This document shows positions 25,621 through 35,309 of a stretch of DNA of 64,000 bases, piece after piece. Origin of the DNA: Kribbella capetownensis. Its GTDB lineage: Bacteria; Actinomycetota; Actinomycetes; Propionibacteriales; Kribbellaceae. The stretch spans positions 124,001 through 188,000 of the forward strand of contig NZ_SJKD01000004.1 in the NCBI RefSeq assembly GCF_004331485.1. The letters run 5' to 3'. Below the pieces are notes generated by a model. That model saw nothing but the letters and a program-made list of their open reading frames with translations. It had not been told where the DNA came from and did no database searches. Both the position numbers and the translations under genes were made by a program. Positions within the stretch are counted from its first letter, which is position 1. Each line of letters starts with the position of its first letter.

Positions 25621-26892
25621 ATGACGCTGACCGATGGCCGCCGCCCGGGCGACCGGGCCGTTGCCGCTGACCACGTCTCGCTGCGCCGCAACAACCTCTC
25701 CGTGGTCCTGCGCCACGTCCGCGAGTCCGGCCCGAAGTCGCGAGCCCGGATCGCGGCCGACACCGGCCTGAACAAGGCCACCGTCAGCAGCCTGGTCGCC
25801 GAACTGGTCGAGCGCGGCCTGCTCCGCGAAGGCCCGGCCGACTCCACCCGTGCCCTCGGTCGGCCCGGCCAACTGGTCGAGTTGGACGGCAGCGGTGTGT
25901 GCGGCATCGGCGCTGAGATCAACGTCGACTACATCGCCATCTCCGCCCTCGACCTGGCCGGCGACACGGTCATCGAACGCCGCGACCCGCTCGATGTCGC
26001 CCACCTCGACCCCAGTACGACGCTCGACAAGGTGGCCGACCTGGTCCGCGAAGCAGTGACGGCCGTGCAGGCGCGCGCCGGACAACTCGCCGGCGTGACG
26101 GTCGCCGTACCAGGGCTGGTCCAGGGCGACACTGGAGACCTCAAGCTCGCGCCGAACCTGGGCTGGGGCGAGATCCAGGTGATCCAGGAGATGCGGTCGC
26201 GGCTCGGCGAACCGTCGTATCCGCTGCACGTCGACAACGAAGCGAACCTGGCGGCGCTGGCGGCGTACTCGGAACTACGCAAGAACACGCCGGTGCAGGA
26301 TCTCGTGCTGCTGACCGGCGCGGTCGGTGTCGGCGGCGGGATGGTGTCGAACGGGCATCTGCTCCGCGGCGGGCGAGGCTATAGCGGCGAGGTCGGCCAC
26401 ATGCCGGTCGCGCCGCCCGGCCGGACCTGCGGCTGCGGCCGGACCGGCTGCTGGGAGACGGTCGTCAGCCTGAGCGCGCTGTTGCACAAGGCAACGGATA
26501 GGGACGACCCGGTCCGGGATCCGTCCCTGGACGTGGAGCAACGGCTGGCCGGGATCACCCGGCGGGCCGAAGCGGGAGACGCGCGGACACTGACCGCGCT
26601 GAACGAAGTCGGTACCTGGCTGGGGATTGGGGGAGCGATCCTGGTGAACATCCTGAACCCGGACGTGCTCGTGCTCGGCGGCTACTTCGCCGTCCTCGGG
26701 CCGTGGCTGAAGGAACCACTGGAGAAGGCGATCCGCGACCGCGTGATCGCGCCGGACGGCGGCGGCTGCCAGGTGGTCCGGTCGGACCTCGGGTTCGCCG
26801 CGGCGGTCCGCGGCGGGGCGCAGATCTCGCTGGAGCAGGTCCTGGTCGATCCGACCGTGATCGGCCGCGTGGACTCGGGGGTGGCGCAATGA
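25621..26892 (+). CDS. ROK-family regulator of the downstream sugar operon
   Basis: This 423-residue repressor has an N-terminal winged helix (SRARIAADTGLNKATVSSLVAELVERGLL) and a ROK domain with VTVAVPGLVQ, LTGAVGVGGGMV, GEVGHMPV and the zinc motif CGCGRTGCWE. Its stop overlaps the ATG of the ABC ATPase gene (ATGA). It is the first gene of a seven-gene operon and likely binds the inverted repeat at 25573-25601 in its own promoter. A XylR-like role is plausible because xylA is in the same operon, but the inducer is not proven. Confidence 0.88.
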   Translation: MTLTDGRRPGDRAVAADHVSLRRNNLSVVLRHVRESGPKSRARIAADTGLNKATVSSLVAELVERGLLREGPADSTRALGRPGQLVELDGSGVCGIGAEINVDYIAISALDLAGDTVIERRDPLDVAHLDPSTTLDKVADLVREAVTAVQARAGQLAGVTVAVPGLVQGDTGDLKLAPNLGWGEIQVIQEMRSRLGEPSYPLHVDNEANLAALAAYSELRKNTPVQDLVLLTGAVGVGGGMVSNGHLLRGGRGYSGEVGHMPVAPPGRTCGCGRTGCWETVVSLSALLHKATDRDDPVRDPSLDVEQRLAGITRRAEAGDARTLTALNEVGTWLGIGGAILVNILNPDVLVLGGYFAVLGPWLKEPLEKAIRDRVIAPDGGGCQVVRSDLGFAAAVRGGAQISLEQVLVDPTVIGRVDSGVAQ

Positions 26893-28391
26893 ACGACCTG
26901 CTCATGATGACCGGAATCGTCAAGGAGTTCCCCGGCGTACGGGCGCTCGACGGCGTCGACCTGGACGTCCGGGCCGGTGAGGTGCACTGCCTGCTCGGCC
27001 AGAACGGCGCCGGCAAGTCCACGCTGATCCGGGTGCTGACCGGCGCTCATCAGCCCGACGCCGGGGCGATCTCGATCAACGGTGAGCAGGTCCAGCTGAA
27101 CAGCCCGACCGCCGCGATCCAGCGCGGTATCGCGGCCATCTACCAGGAGCTGGACCTGGTTCCCGAGCTGTCCGTGGCCGAGAACATCTTCCTCGGCCAC
27201 GAGCCGTCGCGCTTCGGCTTCAGCCGCCGGCACGAGGCGACGGCTCGGGCACGCGAGATCCTGCAGGGCCTGGGACACGGCGAGATCCCGGCGCACCGAT
27301 CCGTCGGTTCGCTGCCCGCCGCCGGCCAGCAGGTGGTCAGCATGGCCCGCGCACTGTCACGGGAGGCGCATCTGATCGTCATGGACGAGCCGTCCGCGGT
27401 GCTCGATCCCGAAGAGGTCGCCAATCTGTTCCGCGTCATCCGCGGCCTGACCGCGCGCGGCGTAGCGGTCGTCTACATCTCGCACCGGCTCGAGGAGATC
27501 CGTCAGATCGGCGACCGGGTCACCGTGCTCAAGGACGGCGCGACGGTCGCCACCGGCCTCGACGCCCGCGCGACGCCGACCAAGGAACTCATCCGGCTGA
27601 TGACCGGCCGTTCGATCGAGTACGTCTTCCCGCCCCGCCGGGAGATTCTCAGTACAGCGCCCGTCGTGCTGGAGGTGGAGGACCTGACTCGGCCGGGCGA
27701 GTTCGCCGGCATCGGGTTCACCGTGCGGGCGGGCGAGATCGTCGGGCTGGCCGGGCTCGTCGGTTCGGGCCGGTCCGAAGTCCTCGAGACCGTGTACGGC
27801 GCTCGCCGGGCCGCGACCGGATCGGTGCGGGTCGACGGCGTACCACTGCGGCCGGGTCGGGTGCAGGCCGCGGTCAAGGCCGGCGTCGGGCTGGCGCCGG
27901 AGGAACGCAAGAGTCAGGCTCTGCTCCTGGACGAGGCCGTGTTCAAGAACATCACGGTGTCGAGCATGGGGCGGTTCGCCAGCGGGGGATTCCTGAACGG
28001 CCGGGCCGAGCGGGAGGCCGCTGCGCAGCTCACCACAGCGCTGGATGTCCGTCCGGCCGGGGTGGAGTATCCCGTGCGCAACCTGTCCGGAGGCAACCAG
28101 CAGAAGGTCGTGCTGGCCCGCTGGTTGCTGCGGGAGTGCCGCGTGCTGCTGCTCGACGAGCCGACGCGGGGCGTCGACGTCGGTGCGCGGTCCGAGATCT
28201 ACGCGTTGATCCGCAATCTGTCCGCCAATGGGGTCGCGATCGTGCTGGTCTCCAGCGAGGTCGAGGAAGTGCTCGGTCTGGCCGACCGGGTCGTCGTACT
28301 GCGGGAGGGGCGTGCTGTCCACATCGGGCCTGCGCAAGACATCGACGAGCATCAGGTCCTGGACCTGGTGATGGAAGGAAGTGCCGTGTGA
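26889..28391 (+). CDS. Sugar ABC transporter ATP-binding protein (RbsA/XylG/MglA type)
   Basis: This 500-residue protein has two fused ATPase domains. The first has Walker A GQNGAGKST, a degenerate signature (SLPAAGQQVVSMAR) and Walker B LIVMDEPSAVLD. The second has a degenerate P-loop (GLVGSGRSEV) and a full signature LSGGNQQKVVLAR. Such asymmetry is normal for CUT2 transporters of monosaccharides. The start overlaps the ROK stop (ATGA). It works with the permease and binding protein that follow. Confidence 0.92.
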   Translation: MNDLLMMTGIVKEFPGVRALDGVDLDVRAGEVHCLLGQNGAGKSTLIRVLTGAHQPDAGAISINGEQVQLNSPTAAIQRGIAAIYQELDLVPELSVAENIFLGHEPSRFGFSRRHEATARAREILQGLGHGEIPAHRSVGSLPAAGQQVVSMARALSREAHLIVMDEPSAVLDPEEVANLFRVIRGLTARGVAVVYISHRLEEIRQIGDRVTVLKDGATVATGLDARATPTKELIRLMTGRSIEYVFPPRREILSTAPVVLEVEDLTRPGEFAGIGFTVRAGEIVGLAGLVGSGRSEVLETVYGARRAATGSVRVDGVPLRPGRVQAAVKAGVGLAPEERKSQALLLDEAVFKNITVSSMGRFASGGFLNGRAEREAAAQLTTALDVRPAGVEYPVRNLSGGNQQKVVLARWLLRECRVLLLDEPTRGVDVGARSEIYALIRNLSANGVAIVLVSSEVEEVLGLADRVVVLREGRAVHIGPAQDIDEHQVLDLVMEGSAV

Positions 28392-28406
28392 TGAGTGAGG
28401 CACCCC

Positions 28407-29453
28407 ATGACTGTTGAGGATGGCGCACGACCCCCTGAGCAGACCGCATCCACTCAGGCGACCGTCACACCGCCTGCCGCGCAACGCTCGACCGGGCTGA
28501 TGCACAGTGGCGTGGGACGCAACCTCGGTCTGGTGGTGGCGCTGGTTCTGCTCTGCATCGTCGGCGTGATCACGGCGGGGCACACCTTCGCCACCGGCGC
28601 CAACGTGTTGACGATCCTGCGGCTCGCGGCCGTGATCGGCGTTGTCAGCATCGGCATGACGTTCGTCATCACCGGCGGCGGGATCGACCTGTCCGTCGGC
28701 GCGATGGTCGCGCTCGCCTCGGTCTGGGCGACCACGTTGGCCACTCAGCAACTGGCGTCGGACCTGCACTGGATCTTCATGGTCACCACGGCGCTCGTCG
28801 TCGGTGCCGCGTGTGGTCTGGTGAACGGCCTGCTCATTGCCTACGGCAAGGTGGTGCCGTTCATCGCGACGCTGGCGATGCTGGCCGCGGCTCGCGGTCT
28901 GGCCGAGATCATCTCGGACCGGAAGACCCAGATCATCACGGTGAACTCGTTCGTCGACTTCTTCGGCGGATCGCTGCTCGGCGTACCGGTGCTGGTGTGG
29001 ATCTTCCTGCTGGTCGCCGCGGCCGGCTGGGTGCTGCTGAACCGGACCACGTTCGGCCGCCGCACCTTCGCCGTCGGCGGCAACTCCGAGGCCGCCCGGT
29101 TGGCCGGCATCAAGGTGCAGCGCCATACCGTCGCCCTCTACGTCCTGGCCGGGCTGTGCTGCGGGATCGCCGCGGTGATGCTGATGGCCCGGACGACGAC
29201 CGGCAGTTCGACCCACGGCCAGTTGTACGAGCTGGACGCGATCGCGGCCGTGGTGATCGGCGGCACGCTGCTGTCCGGCGGCCGCGGCACGATCGTCGGC
29301 ACCGTCTTCGGTGTCCTGATCTTCACCACCCTCAACAACGTCTTCACGCTGAACAACCTGAGCATCTCCGCCCAGTCGGTCGCCAAGGGGGCGATCATCG
29401 TGATCGCCGTCCTCCTCCAGCAGCGACTCGCCGCCCGGGCAACCAGCCAATGA
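28407..29453 (+). CDS. Sugar ABC transporter permease (RbsC type)
   Basis: This 348-residue CUT2 permease has a hydrophilic N-terminus of about 40 residues and eight to ten membrane helices. Family segments are visible: VSIGMTFVITGGGIDLSVG, FGRRTFAVGGNSEAARLAGI and IAAVVIGGTLLSGGRGT. ATG 28407 follows GTGAGG (28395-28400); GTG 28395 is in frame but less likely. It lies 15 nt after the ATPase gene and 26 nt before the binding protein gene. Confidence 0.92.
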   Translation: MTVEDGARPPEQTASTQATVTPPAAQRSTGLMHSGVGRNLGLVVALVLLCIVGVITAGHTFATGANVLTILRLAAVIGVVSIGMTFVITGGGIDLSVGAMVALASVWATTLATQQLASDLHWIFMVTTALVVGAACGLVNGLLIAYGKVVPFIATLAMLAAARGLAEIISDRKTQIITVNSFVDFFGGSLLGVPVLVWIFLLVAAAGWVLLNRTTFGRRTFAVGGNSEAARLAGIKVQRHTVALYVLAGLCCGIAAVMLMARTTTGSSTHGQLYELDAIAAVVIGGTLLSGGRGTIVGTVFGVLIFTTLNNVFTLNNLSISAQSVAKGAIIVIAVLLQQRLAARATSQ

Positions 29454-29479
29454 ACCACCGCCACAAGGAGGGGACAACG

Positions 29480-30529
29480 ATGTCCGCACGAACACGAACA
29501 TTCGCCACCGCCGCCATCGCGGGCCTGGGTGTGCTCGCCCTGGCCGCCTGTACGAGCAACACCCCGAAGGCCGAGGAGAGCGACAACGCGCCGGCACCCC
29601 AGGCGGTCGCGGCTGGGAAGAACGACGAGCCCGGCCAGAAGGTGCGGATCGGGTTCTCCGCGCCGGCCGCCGACCACGGCTGGATGGGCGCTATCACCAA
29701 GGCGACCCAGGCGGAGGCGAAGAAGTACTCCGACGTCGAGCTGATCGTTGCCGAGGGCACGAACGACGTGAACCTGCAGATCAGCCAGGTCGAGACCTTC
29801 ATCAACCAGAAGGTCGACGCGATCGTGCTGCTGCCGTTCGACGGCGCGGCGCTCACCCCGGTGGCGACCAAGGCGATGGAGGCCGGCATCACGGTGGTGA
29901 ACGTGGACCGTGAGTTCGACAGCCCGTTCGCGGCCCGGACCACGATCCTCGGCGACAACCACGGCATGGGTGTCTCGGCCGGCACGTACATCTGCCAGCA
30001 GCTGAAGGACAAGAAGGACGCCGTGGTCGCGGAGATCGCCGGCATCGACTCGCTGCCGCTGACCCAGGACCGCAGCAAGGGCTTCAAGGAAGCGCTGGCC
30101 GACTGCGGCCTGAAGGTGAGCAACCGGGTCGCCGCCGAGTTCACCGTCGAGTCCGGTGAGAAGGCCGCGGCCAACCTGCTGCAGGCGGCGCCGAAGATCG
30201 ACGCGATCTGGAACCACGACGACGACCAGGGTGTCGGCGTGATGGCCGCGATCAAGAACTCCGGCCGCAAGGAGTTCTTCGTCGTCGGCGGGGCCGGCTC
30301 GGCGAACGTGATGCGGGACATCAAGTCCGGCAACTCGTTGCTGAAGGCCACCGTCATCTACCCGTCCACGCAGGGCGCCGACGGCGTCCGGCTGGCCCGG
30401 CTGCTGGTGCAGAAGAAGGCCCTCGGCGACCTGGTGGAGGTCGAGGTGCCGCGCACCGTGCAGCTGTACGCGCCGGTCGTCACCAAGGACAACGTGGACC
30501 AATACATGCCGACCGCATTCGAGAGCTGA
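29480..30529 (+). CDS. Sugar-binding lipoprotein of the CUT2 transporter (RbsB type)
   Basis: This 349-residue lipoprotein has a lipobox LAAC about 24 residues in, followed by a short linker and two Rossmann-like lobes. VRIGFSAPAADHGWMGAITKA, IVLLPFDGAALTP and FKEALADCG are typical of the periplasmic-binding family 4 proteins that bind pentoses or hexoses. AAGGAGGGG (29465-29473) gives a strong ribosome site for ATG 29480, in line with binding proteins being made in excess. The sugar is unknown; xylose, ribose or an inositol are candidates. Confidence 0.9.
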   Translation: MSARTRTFATAAIAGLGVLALAACTSNTPKAEESDNAPAPQAVAAGKNDEPGQKVRIGFSAPAADHGWMGAITKATQAEAKKYSDVELIVAEGTNDVNLQISQVETFINQKVDAIVLLPFDGAALTPVATKAMEAGITVVNVDREFDSPFAARTTILGDNHGMGVSAGTYICQQLKDKKDAVVAEIAGIDSLPLTQDRSKGFKEALADCGLKVSNRVAAEFTVESGEKAAANLLQAAPKIDAIWNHDDDQGVGVMAAIKNSGRKEFFVVGGAGSANVMRDIKSGNSLLKATVIYPSTQGADGVRLARLLVQKKALGDLVEVEVPRTVQLYAPVVTKDNVDQYMPTAFES

Positions 30530-30540
30530 CGAGGAGAGTT

Positions 30541-31704
30541 ATGACGAACCTGGGCATCGGCCTGATCGGCTACGCGTTCATGGGTGCGGCTCACTCGCAG
30601 GCCTGGCGGAGCGCACCGCGCTTCTTCGACCTGCCGCTGGACCCGGCGATGAACGTGCTCTGTGGCCGCAACCCCGACGCCGTCCAGGCGGCCGCGACGA
30701 AGCTCGGCTGGAAGGAGACCGAGACCGACTGGCGCAAGCTGCTCGGCCGCGACGACATCCAGCTGATCGACGTGTGTACGCCGGGGGACAGCCACGCCGA
30801 GATCGCGATCGCCGCTCTGGAGGCCGGCAAGCACGTCCTGTGCGAGAAGCCGCTGGCCAACACGGTCGAGGAGGCCGAGGCGATGACGGCCGCGGCGGAA
30901 GCGGCCAAGGCCAAGGGGATCAGGTCGATGGTCGGGTTCACCTATCGCCGGGTGCCGGCGATCGGGCTGGCCCGCCAGCTCGTTGCCGAGGGCAAGCTCG
31001 GGACGATCCGGCACGTCCGGGCGCAGTACCTGCAGGACTGGATCGCCGATCCGGAGGCGCCGCTGTCGTGGCGGCTGGACAAGGAGAAGGCCGGCTCGGG
31101 CGCGCTCGGCGACATCGGAGCGCACATCATCGACCTGACGCAGTACATCACCGGCGACAACATCGCCGAGGTGAGCGGTCAGCTCGAGACGTTCGTCAAG
31201 GAGCGTCCCGTCGCGGCCGAGCACTCGGGCCTGGCCGGTACGGCGGGCACCGAGCGCGGACCGGTCACGGTCGACGACGCCGCGGTCTTCCTGGCGAAGT
31301 TCGGTTCCGGTGCGCTCGGCGTGTTCGAGGCGACCCGGTTCGCGACCGGCCGGAAGAACGCGATCCGGATCGAGATCAACGGCAGTGACGGCAGCCTCGC
31401 GTTCGACTTCGAGGACATGAACCTCCTGCACTTCTACGACGCGACCGAGGACGCGAGGACCGCCGGCTTCCGCCGCATCCTCGCCACCGAGTCCACCCAC
31501 CCGTACGTCGAGGCGTGGTGGCCGCCCGGCCACCTGCTCGGCTACGAGCACGGGTTCACCCATCAAGCCGTCGACCTGGTGACCGTGATCGCCGAAGGAG
31601 CCGATCCGACGCCGTCGTTCGCCGACGGGCTGCGGGTCCAGCGTGTGCTGGCCGCGGTCGAGGCCAGTTCGACCTCCCGACAATGGCAGGAGATTTCTGA
31701 ATGA
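30541..31704 (+). CDS. Gfo/Idh/MocA-family NAD(P)-dependent dehydrogenase
   Basis: This 387-residue oxidoreductase has an N-terminal Rossmann fold ([18 protein letters not shown]), the conserved [13 protein letters not shown] with the catalytic Lys, and a C-terminal beta-sheet domain with [14 protein letters not shown] carrying the Asp/His pair. It oxidises a hydroxyl of a sugar or cyclitol. Its stop overlaps the xylA start (ATGA). In relatives such a gene beside TIM-barrel isomerases belongs to inositol or 3-keto-sugar metabolism, so this operon may handle more than xylose. Confidence 0.88.
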   Translation: MTNLGIGLIGYAFMGAAHSQAWRSAPRFFDLPLDPAMNVLCGRNPDAVQAAATKLGWKETETDWRKLLGRDDIQLIDVCTPGDSHAEIAIAALEAGKHVLCEKPLANTVEEAEAMTAAAEAAKAKGIRSMVGFTYRRVPAIGLARQLVAEGKLGTIRHVRAQYLQDWIADPEAPLSWRLDKEKAGSGALGDIGAHIIDLTQYITGDNIAEVSGQLETFVKERPVAAEHSGLAGTAGTERGPVTVDDAAVFLAKFGSGALGVFEATRFATGRKNAIRIEINGSDGSLAFDFEDMNLLHFYDATEDARTAGFRRILATESTHPYVEAWWPPGHLLGYEHGFTHQAVDLVTVIAEGADPTPSFADGLRVQRVLAAVEASSTSRQWQEISE

Positions 31705-32861
31705 GCAGCTACACCCCGACCAAGGACGACAAGTTCTCCTTCGGTCTGTGGACCGTCGGCTGGCGAGGCGTCGACGTGTTCGGTACGGCGGTCCGCCCGG
31801 CGATGGACCCGGCCCACGCGGTCGAGAAGCTCGCGGAACTGGGAGCCGCGGCGGTCACGTTCCACGACCAGGACGTCGTACCCGACGACGCCACCCGCGG
31901 ACAGGACCTCGAGCGTTTCACGAAGGCCCTGGCCGACACCGGCATGGTCGTCGAGATGATGACCACCGACCTGTTCAGTCACCCGGTCTTCAAGGACGGT
32001 GGGCTGACCGCCAACGATCGCCAGGTCCGGCGGTACGCCCTGGCGAAGGTGCTCCGCAACGTCGATCTCGCGGCCGAGCTGGGGGCGACGACCTATGTGC
32101 TCTGGGGCGGTCGCGAGGGTGCGGAGTCGGGCGGCTCGAAGGACGTCCGCGCGGCCCTGGACCGCTACAAGGAGTCGATGGACCTGCTCTGCGCGTACGT
32201 GCGCGAGCAGGGCTACAACATCCGGTTCGCGCTCGAGCCGAAGCCGAACGAGCCGCGCGGCGACATCCTGCTGCCGTCGATCGGGCACGCGATCGCGTTC
32301 ATCAACGATCTCGCGGACCCGGAGCTGGTCGGCATCAACCCCGAGGTCGGGCACGAGCAGATGGCCGGCCTGAACTACGCGCACGGCATCGCGCAGGCGC
32401 TGTGGCACGGGAAGCTGTACCACATCGACCTCAACGGGCAGCACGGTCCGCGCTTCGACCAGGACCTGCGGTTCGGTGCCGGGAACCTGCGGGAGGCCTT
32501 CTGGACGGTCGACGTACTGCAGGGATCCGGGAACCAGCCGGCCTACGACGGATACATCCACTTCGACTACAAGCCGCCGCGGACCGAGGACGAGGAAGGC
32601 GTCTGGGAGACCGCGCGCGGCTGTATGCGCAACTACCTGATCCTGCGCGACAAGGTTCAGGCGTTCCGCGCCGACCCCGAGGTTGTGGAGGCGCTGGCCG
32701 CCGCACGCGTGGCGGAGTTGTCCGAGCCCACCCTGGCCGAAGGTGAGAGCCTGGCCGACCTCCGCAACGACAAGTACGACCGGGAAACGCTGGCCGAGCG
32801 TGGTCTCGGGTTCGAGAAGCTGGACCAGCTGGCGATGGAACACCTCCTGGGTGTCCGGTAG
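31701..32861 (+). CDS. xylA: Xylose isomerase
   Basis: This 386-residue TIM-barrel enzyme interconverts D-xylose and D-xylulose (and D-glucose and D-fructose). Its length and [17 protein letters not shown] start match actinobacterial class I enzymes. The catalytic pair His55/Asp58 is in FHDQDVV, and Glu179/Lys181 are in [11 protein letters not shown]. Metal-site Asp residues follow in RFDQDLRFG. The start overlaps the upstream stop (ATGA). A xylulokinase gene, the usual partner, is missing from this operon, so xylulose must be phosphorylated by an enzyme encoded elsewhere. Confidence 0.93.
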   Translation: MSSYTPTKDDKFSFGLWTVGWRGVDVFGTAVRPAMDPAHAVEKLAELGAAAVTFHDQDVVPDDATRGQDLERFTKALADTGMVVEMMTTDLFSHPVFKDGGLTANDRQVRRYALAKVLRNVDLAAELGATTYVLWGGREGAESGGSKDVRAALDRYKESMDLLCAYVREQGYNIRFALEPKPNEPRGDILLPSIGHAIAFINDLADPELVGINPEVGHEQMAGLNYAHGIAQALWHGKLYHIDLNGQHGPRFDQDLRFGAGNLREAFWTVDVLQGSGNQPAYDGYIHFDYKPPRTEDEEGVWETARGCMRNYLILRDKVQAFRADPEVVEALAAARVAELSEPTLAEGESLADLRNDKYDRETLAERGLGFEKLDQLAMEHLLGVR

Positions 32862-32873
32862 GGAGCACGGGAC

Positions 32874-33875
32874 ATGGCTCGACCGATCACGTTGTTCACC
32901 GGCCAGTGGGCCGACCTGCCGTTCGAGGAGGTCGCCCGGCTGGCGTCCTCCTGGGGCTACGAAGGGCTGGAGATCGCCTGCTGGGGTGACCACCTCGATG
33001 TACGGCGTGCTGCCGAGGACGAGGCGTACGTCCGCGATCGCCGCGACATCCTGGACAAGCTCAACCTGAAGGTGTGGACGATCTCCAACCACCTGCTCGG
33101 CCAGGCGGTCTGCGACGACCCGATCGACCAGCGGCACCAGGCGATCCTGCCCGCACACATCTGGGGCGACGGTGATCCCGAAGGGGTGCGGCAGCGCGCC
33201 GCCGAGGAGATGAAGACGACCGCCCGCGCGGCCCGGGCGCTCGGGGTCGACGTGGTCGTCGGCTTCACCGGGTCGTCGATCTGGAAGACCATCGCGATGT
33301 TCCCGCCGGTGCCGCCGGCCATGATCGAGGCCGGGTACGCGGACTTCGCGGACCGCTGGAATCCGATCCTCGACGTCTTCGACGAGGTCGGCGTCCGGTT
33401 CGCCCACGAAGTCCATCCGTCGGAGATCGCGTACGACTACTGGTCGACCACCGCGACGCTGGAGGCGATCGGCCACCGGGAAGCGTTCGGCCTGAACTGG
33501 GACCCGTCGCACTTCGTCTGGCAGGACCTCGACCCGGTCGGCTTCCTCTGGGACTTCAAGGACCGGATCTACCACGTCGACTGCAAGGACGCGAAGCGCC
33601 AGGTCGGCAACGGCCGCAACGGGCGGATGGGTTCGCACCTGGCCTGGGGCGACCCGCGGCGCGGTTGGGACTTCGTCTCGACCGGCCACGGCGATGTCCC
33701 GTGGGAGGCGTGCTTCCGGATGCTGAACACGATCGGGTACGCCGGTCCGATCTCGGTCGAATGGGAGGACGCCGGCATGGATCGCCTCGTCGGCGCCGCC
33801 GAAGCCCTCCAGTTCGTCCGCTCCCTCGCCTTCGACCCACCCACCGCCTCCTTCGACGCCGCCTTCTCCTCGTAG
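32874..33875 (+). CDS. Sugar phosphate isomerase/epimerase-like TIM barrel
   Basis: This 333-residue protein belongs to the AP-endonuclease-2/xylose isomerase-like TIM-barrel superfamily. Metal ligands can be seen: Glu in [13 protein letters not shown], Glu/His in [11 protein letters not shown], Asp-His in [11 protein letters not shown], His/Asp in YHVDCKDAK, and Glu in [10 protein letters not shown]. It likely isomerises or epimerises a keto-sugar, working with the Gfo/Idh/MocA dehydrogenase. It is 12 nt after xylA and is the last gene of the operon, followed by a hairpin terminator. Confidence 0.85.
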   Translation: MARPITLFTGQWADLPFEEVARLASSWGYEGLEIACWGDHLDVRRAAEDEAYVRDRRDILDKLNLKVWTISNHLLGQAVCDDPIDQRHQAILPAHIWGDGDPEGVRQRAAEEMKTTARAARALGVDVVVGFTGSSIWKTIAMFPPVPPAMIEAGYADFADRWNPILDVFDEVGVRFAHEVHPSEIAYDYWSTTATLEAIGHREAFGLNWDPSHFVWQDLDPVGFLWDFKDRIYHVDCKDAKRQVGNGRNGRMGSHLAWGDPRRGWDFVSTGHGDVPWEACFRMLNTIGYAGPISVEWEDAGMDRLVGAAEALQFVRSLAFDPPTASFDAAFSS

Positions 33876-33882
33876 GACCTGT

Positions 33883-33908
33883 TGGGAGGTCCTTCCGGGG
33901 ACCTCCCA
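33883..33908 (+). terminator. Hairpin terminator of the sugar operon
   Basis: GGGAGGTCC (33884-33892) and GGACCTCCC (33899-33907) pair perfectly around TTCCGG, and an outer T-A pair extends the stem to ten base pairs. No T-tract follows, which is common for actinobacterial terminators. It starts 8 nt after the stop of the isomerase gene. Confidence 0.8.
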
Positions 33909-33942
33909 CGGCGGCTGACACTGTGGGGCTACGCTCTGACTC

Positions 33943-34263
33943 ATGACAGCTGGCAGGTACGTCGCGCGCATCGTCGAGGTGCCGGATCACGGCATCAAGC
34001 TCGAGCCGGCGGAGGACTCGACAGCCCCCGATCAGCCGACCGAGGTGAACCTCCTCGGCATGGCGATCGCGCTGGCTCTCGGTGCCGCCGGGTACCGCCA
34101 TCACGCCGAGCAGCGCGACCCGGAGCTGCAGACGCTCGACGCGTTGCTGAGCGGCGAGGCGGTCATGCCCTGGCGGTCCCCGGACGAGTCCTCGACGCCG
34201 TACCTGGTGTGCCAACTGAACGACGGCCTGCCGACCTGCGAGGTCCGTCCGACCATCGACTGA
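33943..34263 (+). CDS. Hypothetical small protein
   Basis: This 106-residue soluble protein starts MTAGRYVARIVEVPDHGIKL and has a central hydrophobic helix (NLLGMAIALALGAAGYRHH). It ends with LVCQLNDGLPTCEVRP. I do not recognise a family. It lies four bases before the DUF2071 gene on the same strand, so the two are probably cotranscribed. A shared role cannot be inferred. ATG 33943 is the only convincing start. Confidence 0.55.
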   Translation: MTAGRYVARIVEVPDHGIKLEPAEDSTAPDQPTEVNLLGMAIALALGAAGYRHHAEQRDPELQTLDALLSGEAVMPWRSPDESSTPYLVCQLNDGLPTCEVRPTID

Positions 34264-34267
34264 ACGG

Positions 34268-34990
34268 GTGGACGCGACCTGGCCGGACGCTCCGGAGCTC
34301 GAGCGGCCACGGATCCTGCGGCAGCAGTGGCTGGATCTGACGTTCCTGCACTGGGCGCTGGATCCGGCCGAGGTCGCGCACTTCTTCCCACCGGGTACAC
34401 GTCCCGACACCTTCGAGGGCCGCACGTACGTCGGGCTGGTGCCGTTCCGGATGACCGGCACCGGGTTCCCGCACGGTCCCGCCGTACCTGTGCTGGGCTC
34501 GTTCCTCGAGACGAACATCCGGCTGTACTCCGTCGACGAGTCCGGGCGTCGTGGTGTCGTCTTCCTGAGCCTCGACGCCGACCGCCTCGCTGTGGTCGCG
34601 GCGGCCCGCACGATCTTCGGCCTGCCGTATCGCTGGGCGCAGCTGACGCACACGAAGGTCGCCGACCAACATACGTACACGTCGGTCCTCCGGTGGCCGG
34701 GTGCGCACGCGACGTCGACGATCACCGTTGAGATCGGCCCGCCTGTCCCTTCAGACCCGCTGACCGACTTCCTCACCGCACGCTGGGGCCTCCACACGCA
34801 ACGAGCCCGGCGTACGTGGTACCTGCCCAATCACCATCCGGTTTGGTCGTTCCGCACCGCCGCTCTCAGGACGTTCGAGATCGGCGGTCTCTTTGCCTCC
34901 GTCGGCCTCGCCGAGCCGACCCGCCCACCCGACCATCTCCTCCACAGTTCCGGTCTTCCTGCGACTTTCGCGCTGCCGATCCGGATGTGA
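34268..34990 (+). CDS. DUF2071 (YqjF-like) protein
   Basis: This 240-residue protein matches the DUF2071/YqjF family: it has an RQQWLDLTFLHWALDP start, GTRPDTFEGRTYVGLVPFRM, LETNIRLYSVD and RGVVFLSLDADRL. The fold resembles acetoacetate decarboxylase, but no enzyme activity is established for the family. GTG 34268 follows closely on the previous gene. It is probably cytoplasmic, with no signal or membrane segment. Confidence 0.8.
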   Translation: MDATWPDAPELERPRILRQQWLDLTFLHWALDPAEVAHFFPPGTRPDTFEGRTYVGLVPFRMTGTGFPHGPAVPVLGSFLETNIRLYSVDESGRRGVVFLSLDADRLAVVAAARTIFGLPYRWAQLTHTKVADQHTYTSVLRWPGAHATSTITVEIGPPVPSDPLTDFLTARWGLHTQRARRTWYLPNHHPVWSFRTAALRTFEIGGLFASVGLAEPTRPPDHLLHSSGLPATFALPIRM

Positions 34991-35067
34991 TGTCAAAGTC
35001 GCTCGATCGGCTCCGACGTAGGGGTATAGGCGCCGGGAGGCGGTGCCTGGAGCCGGAGGACGGGACA

Positions 35068-35256
35068 ATGGAACCGCTGAACCTGATGGTGTCGCTGAGT
35101 CACAACGCCGCGGACCGACGCGAGCAGAAGACCGATCCGATCACGACGGAGAGTGACGTCCGCGTCGAGCGCACGAGCACGCAGCGCCGTCGTCGGAGCG
35201 CTCGCCGCTGGGTGCGGTTCGGGTGGCGGGGTGTGACGAGAGTGGCGACACGCTGA
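35068..35256 (+). CDS. Small Arg-rich protein
   Basis: This 62-residue ORF begins MEPLNLMVSLSHNAADRRE and has a strongly basic C-terminus (RRRRSARRWVRFGWRG). ATG 35068 is preceded by GGAGGA (35055-35060) with 7-nt spacing, which is a strong ribosome site and the main support for the gene. The family is unknown. It lies alone between DUF2071 and a GNAT gene. Confidence 0.5.
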   Translation: MEPLNLMVSLSHNAADRREQKTDPITTESDVRVERTSTQRRRRSARRWVRFGWRGVTRVATR

Positions 35257-35309
35257 ACTCACGGTGAAATGGGACGCGGGATCACGCGGAAGCGTGCCAG
35301 AGTCCTGCC

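Noticed and set aside
31563..33971. Long minus-strand open frame of 802 residues opposite xylA and its neighbours
   Set aside because: It is the antisense shadow of three well-supported plus-strand genes. Its translation is Arg/Val/Asp-rich with no recognisable motifs, as expected in GC-rich coding DNA.
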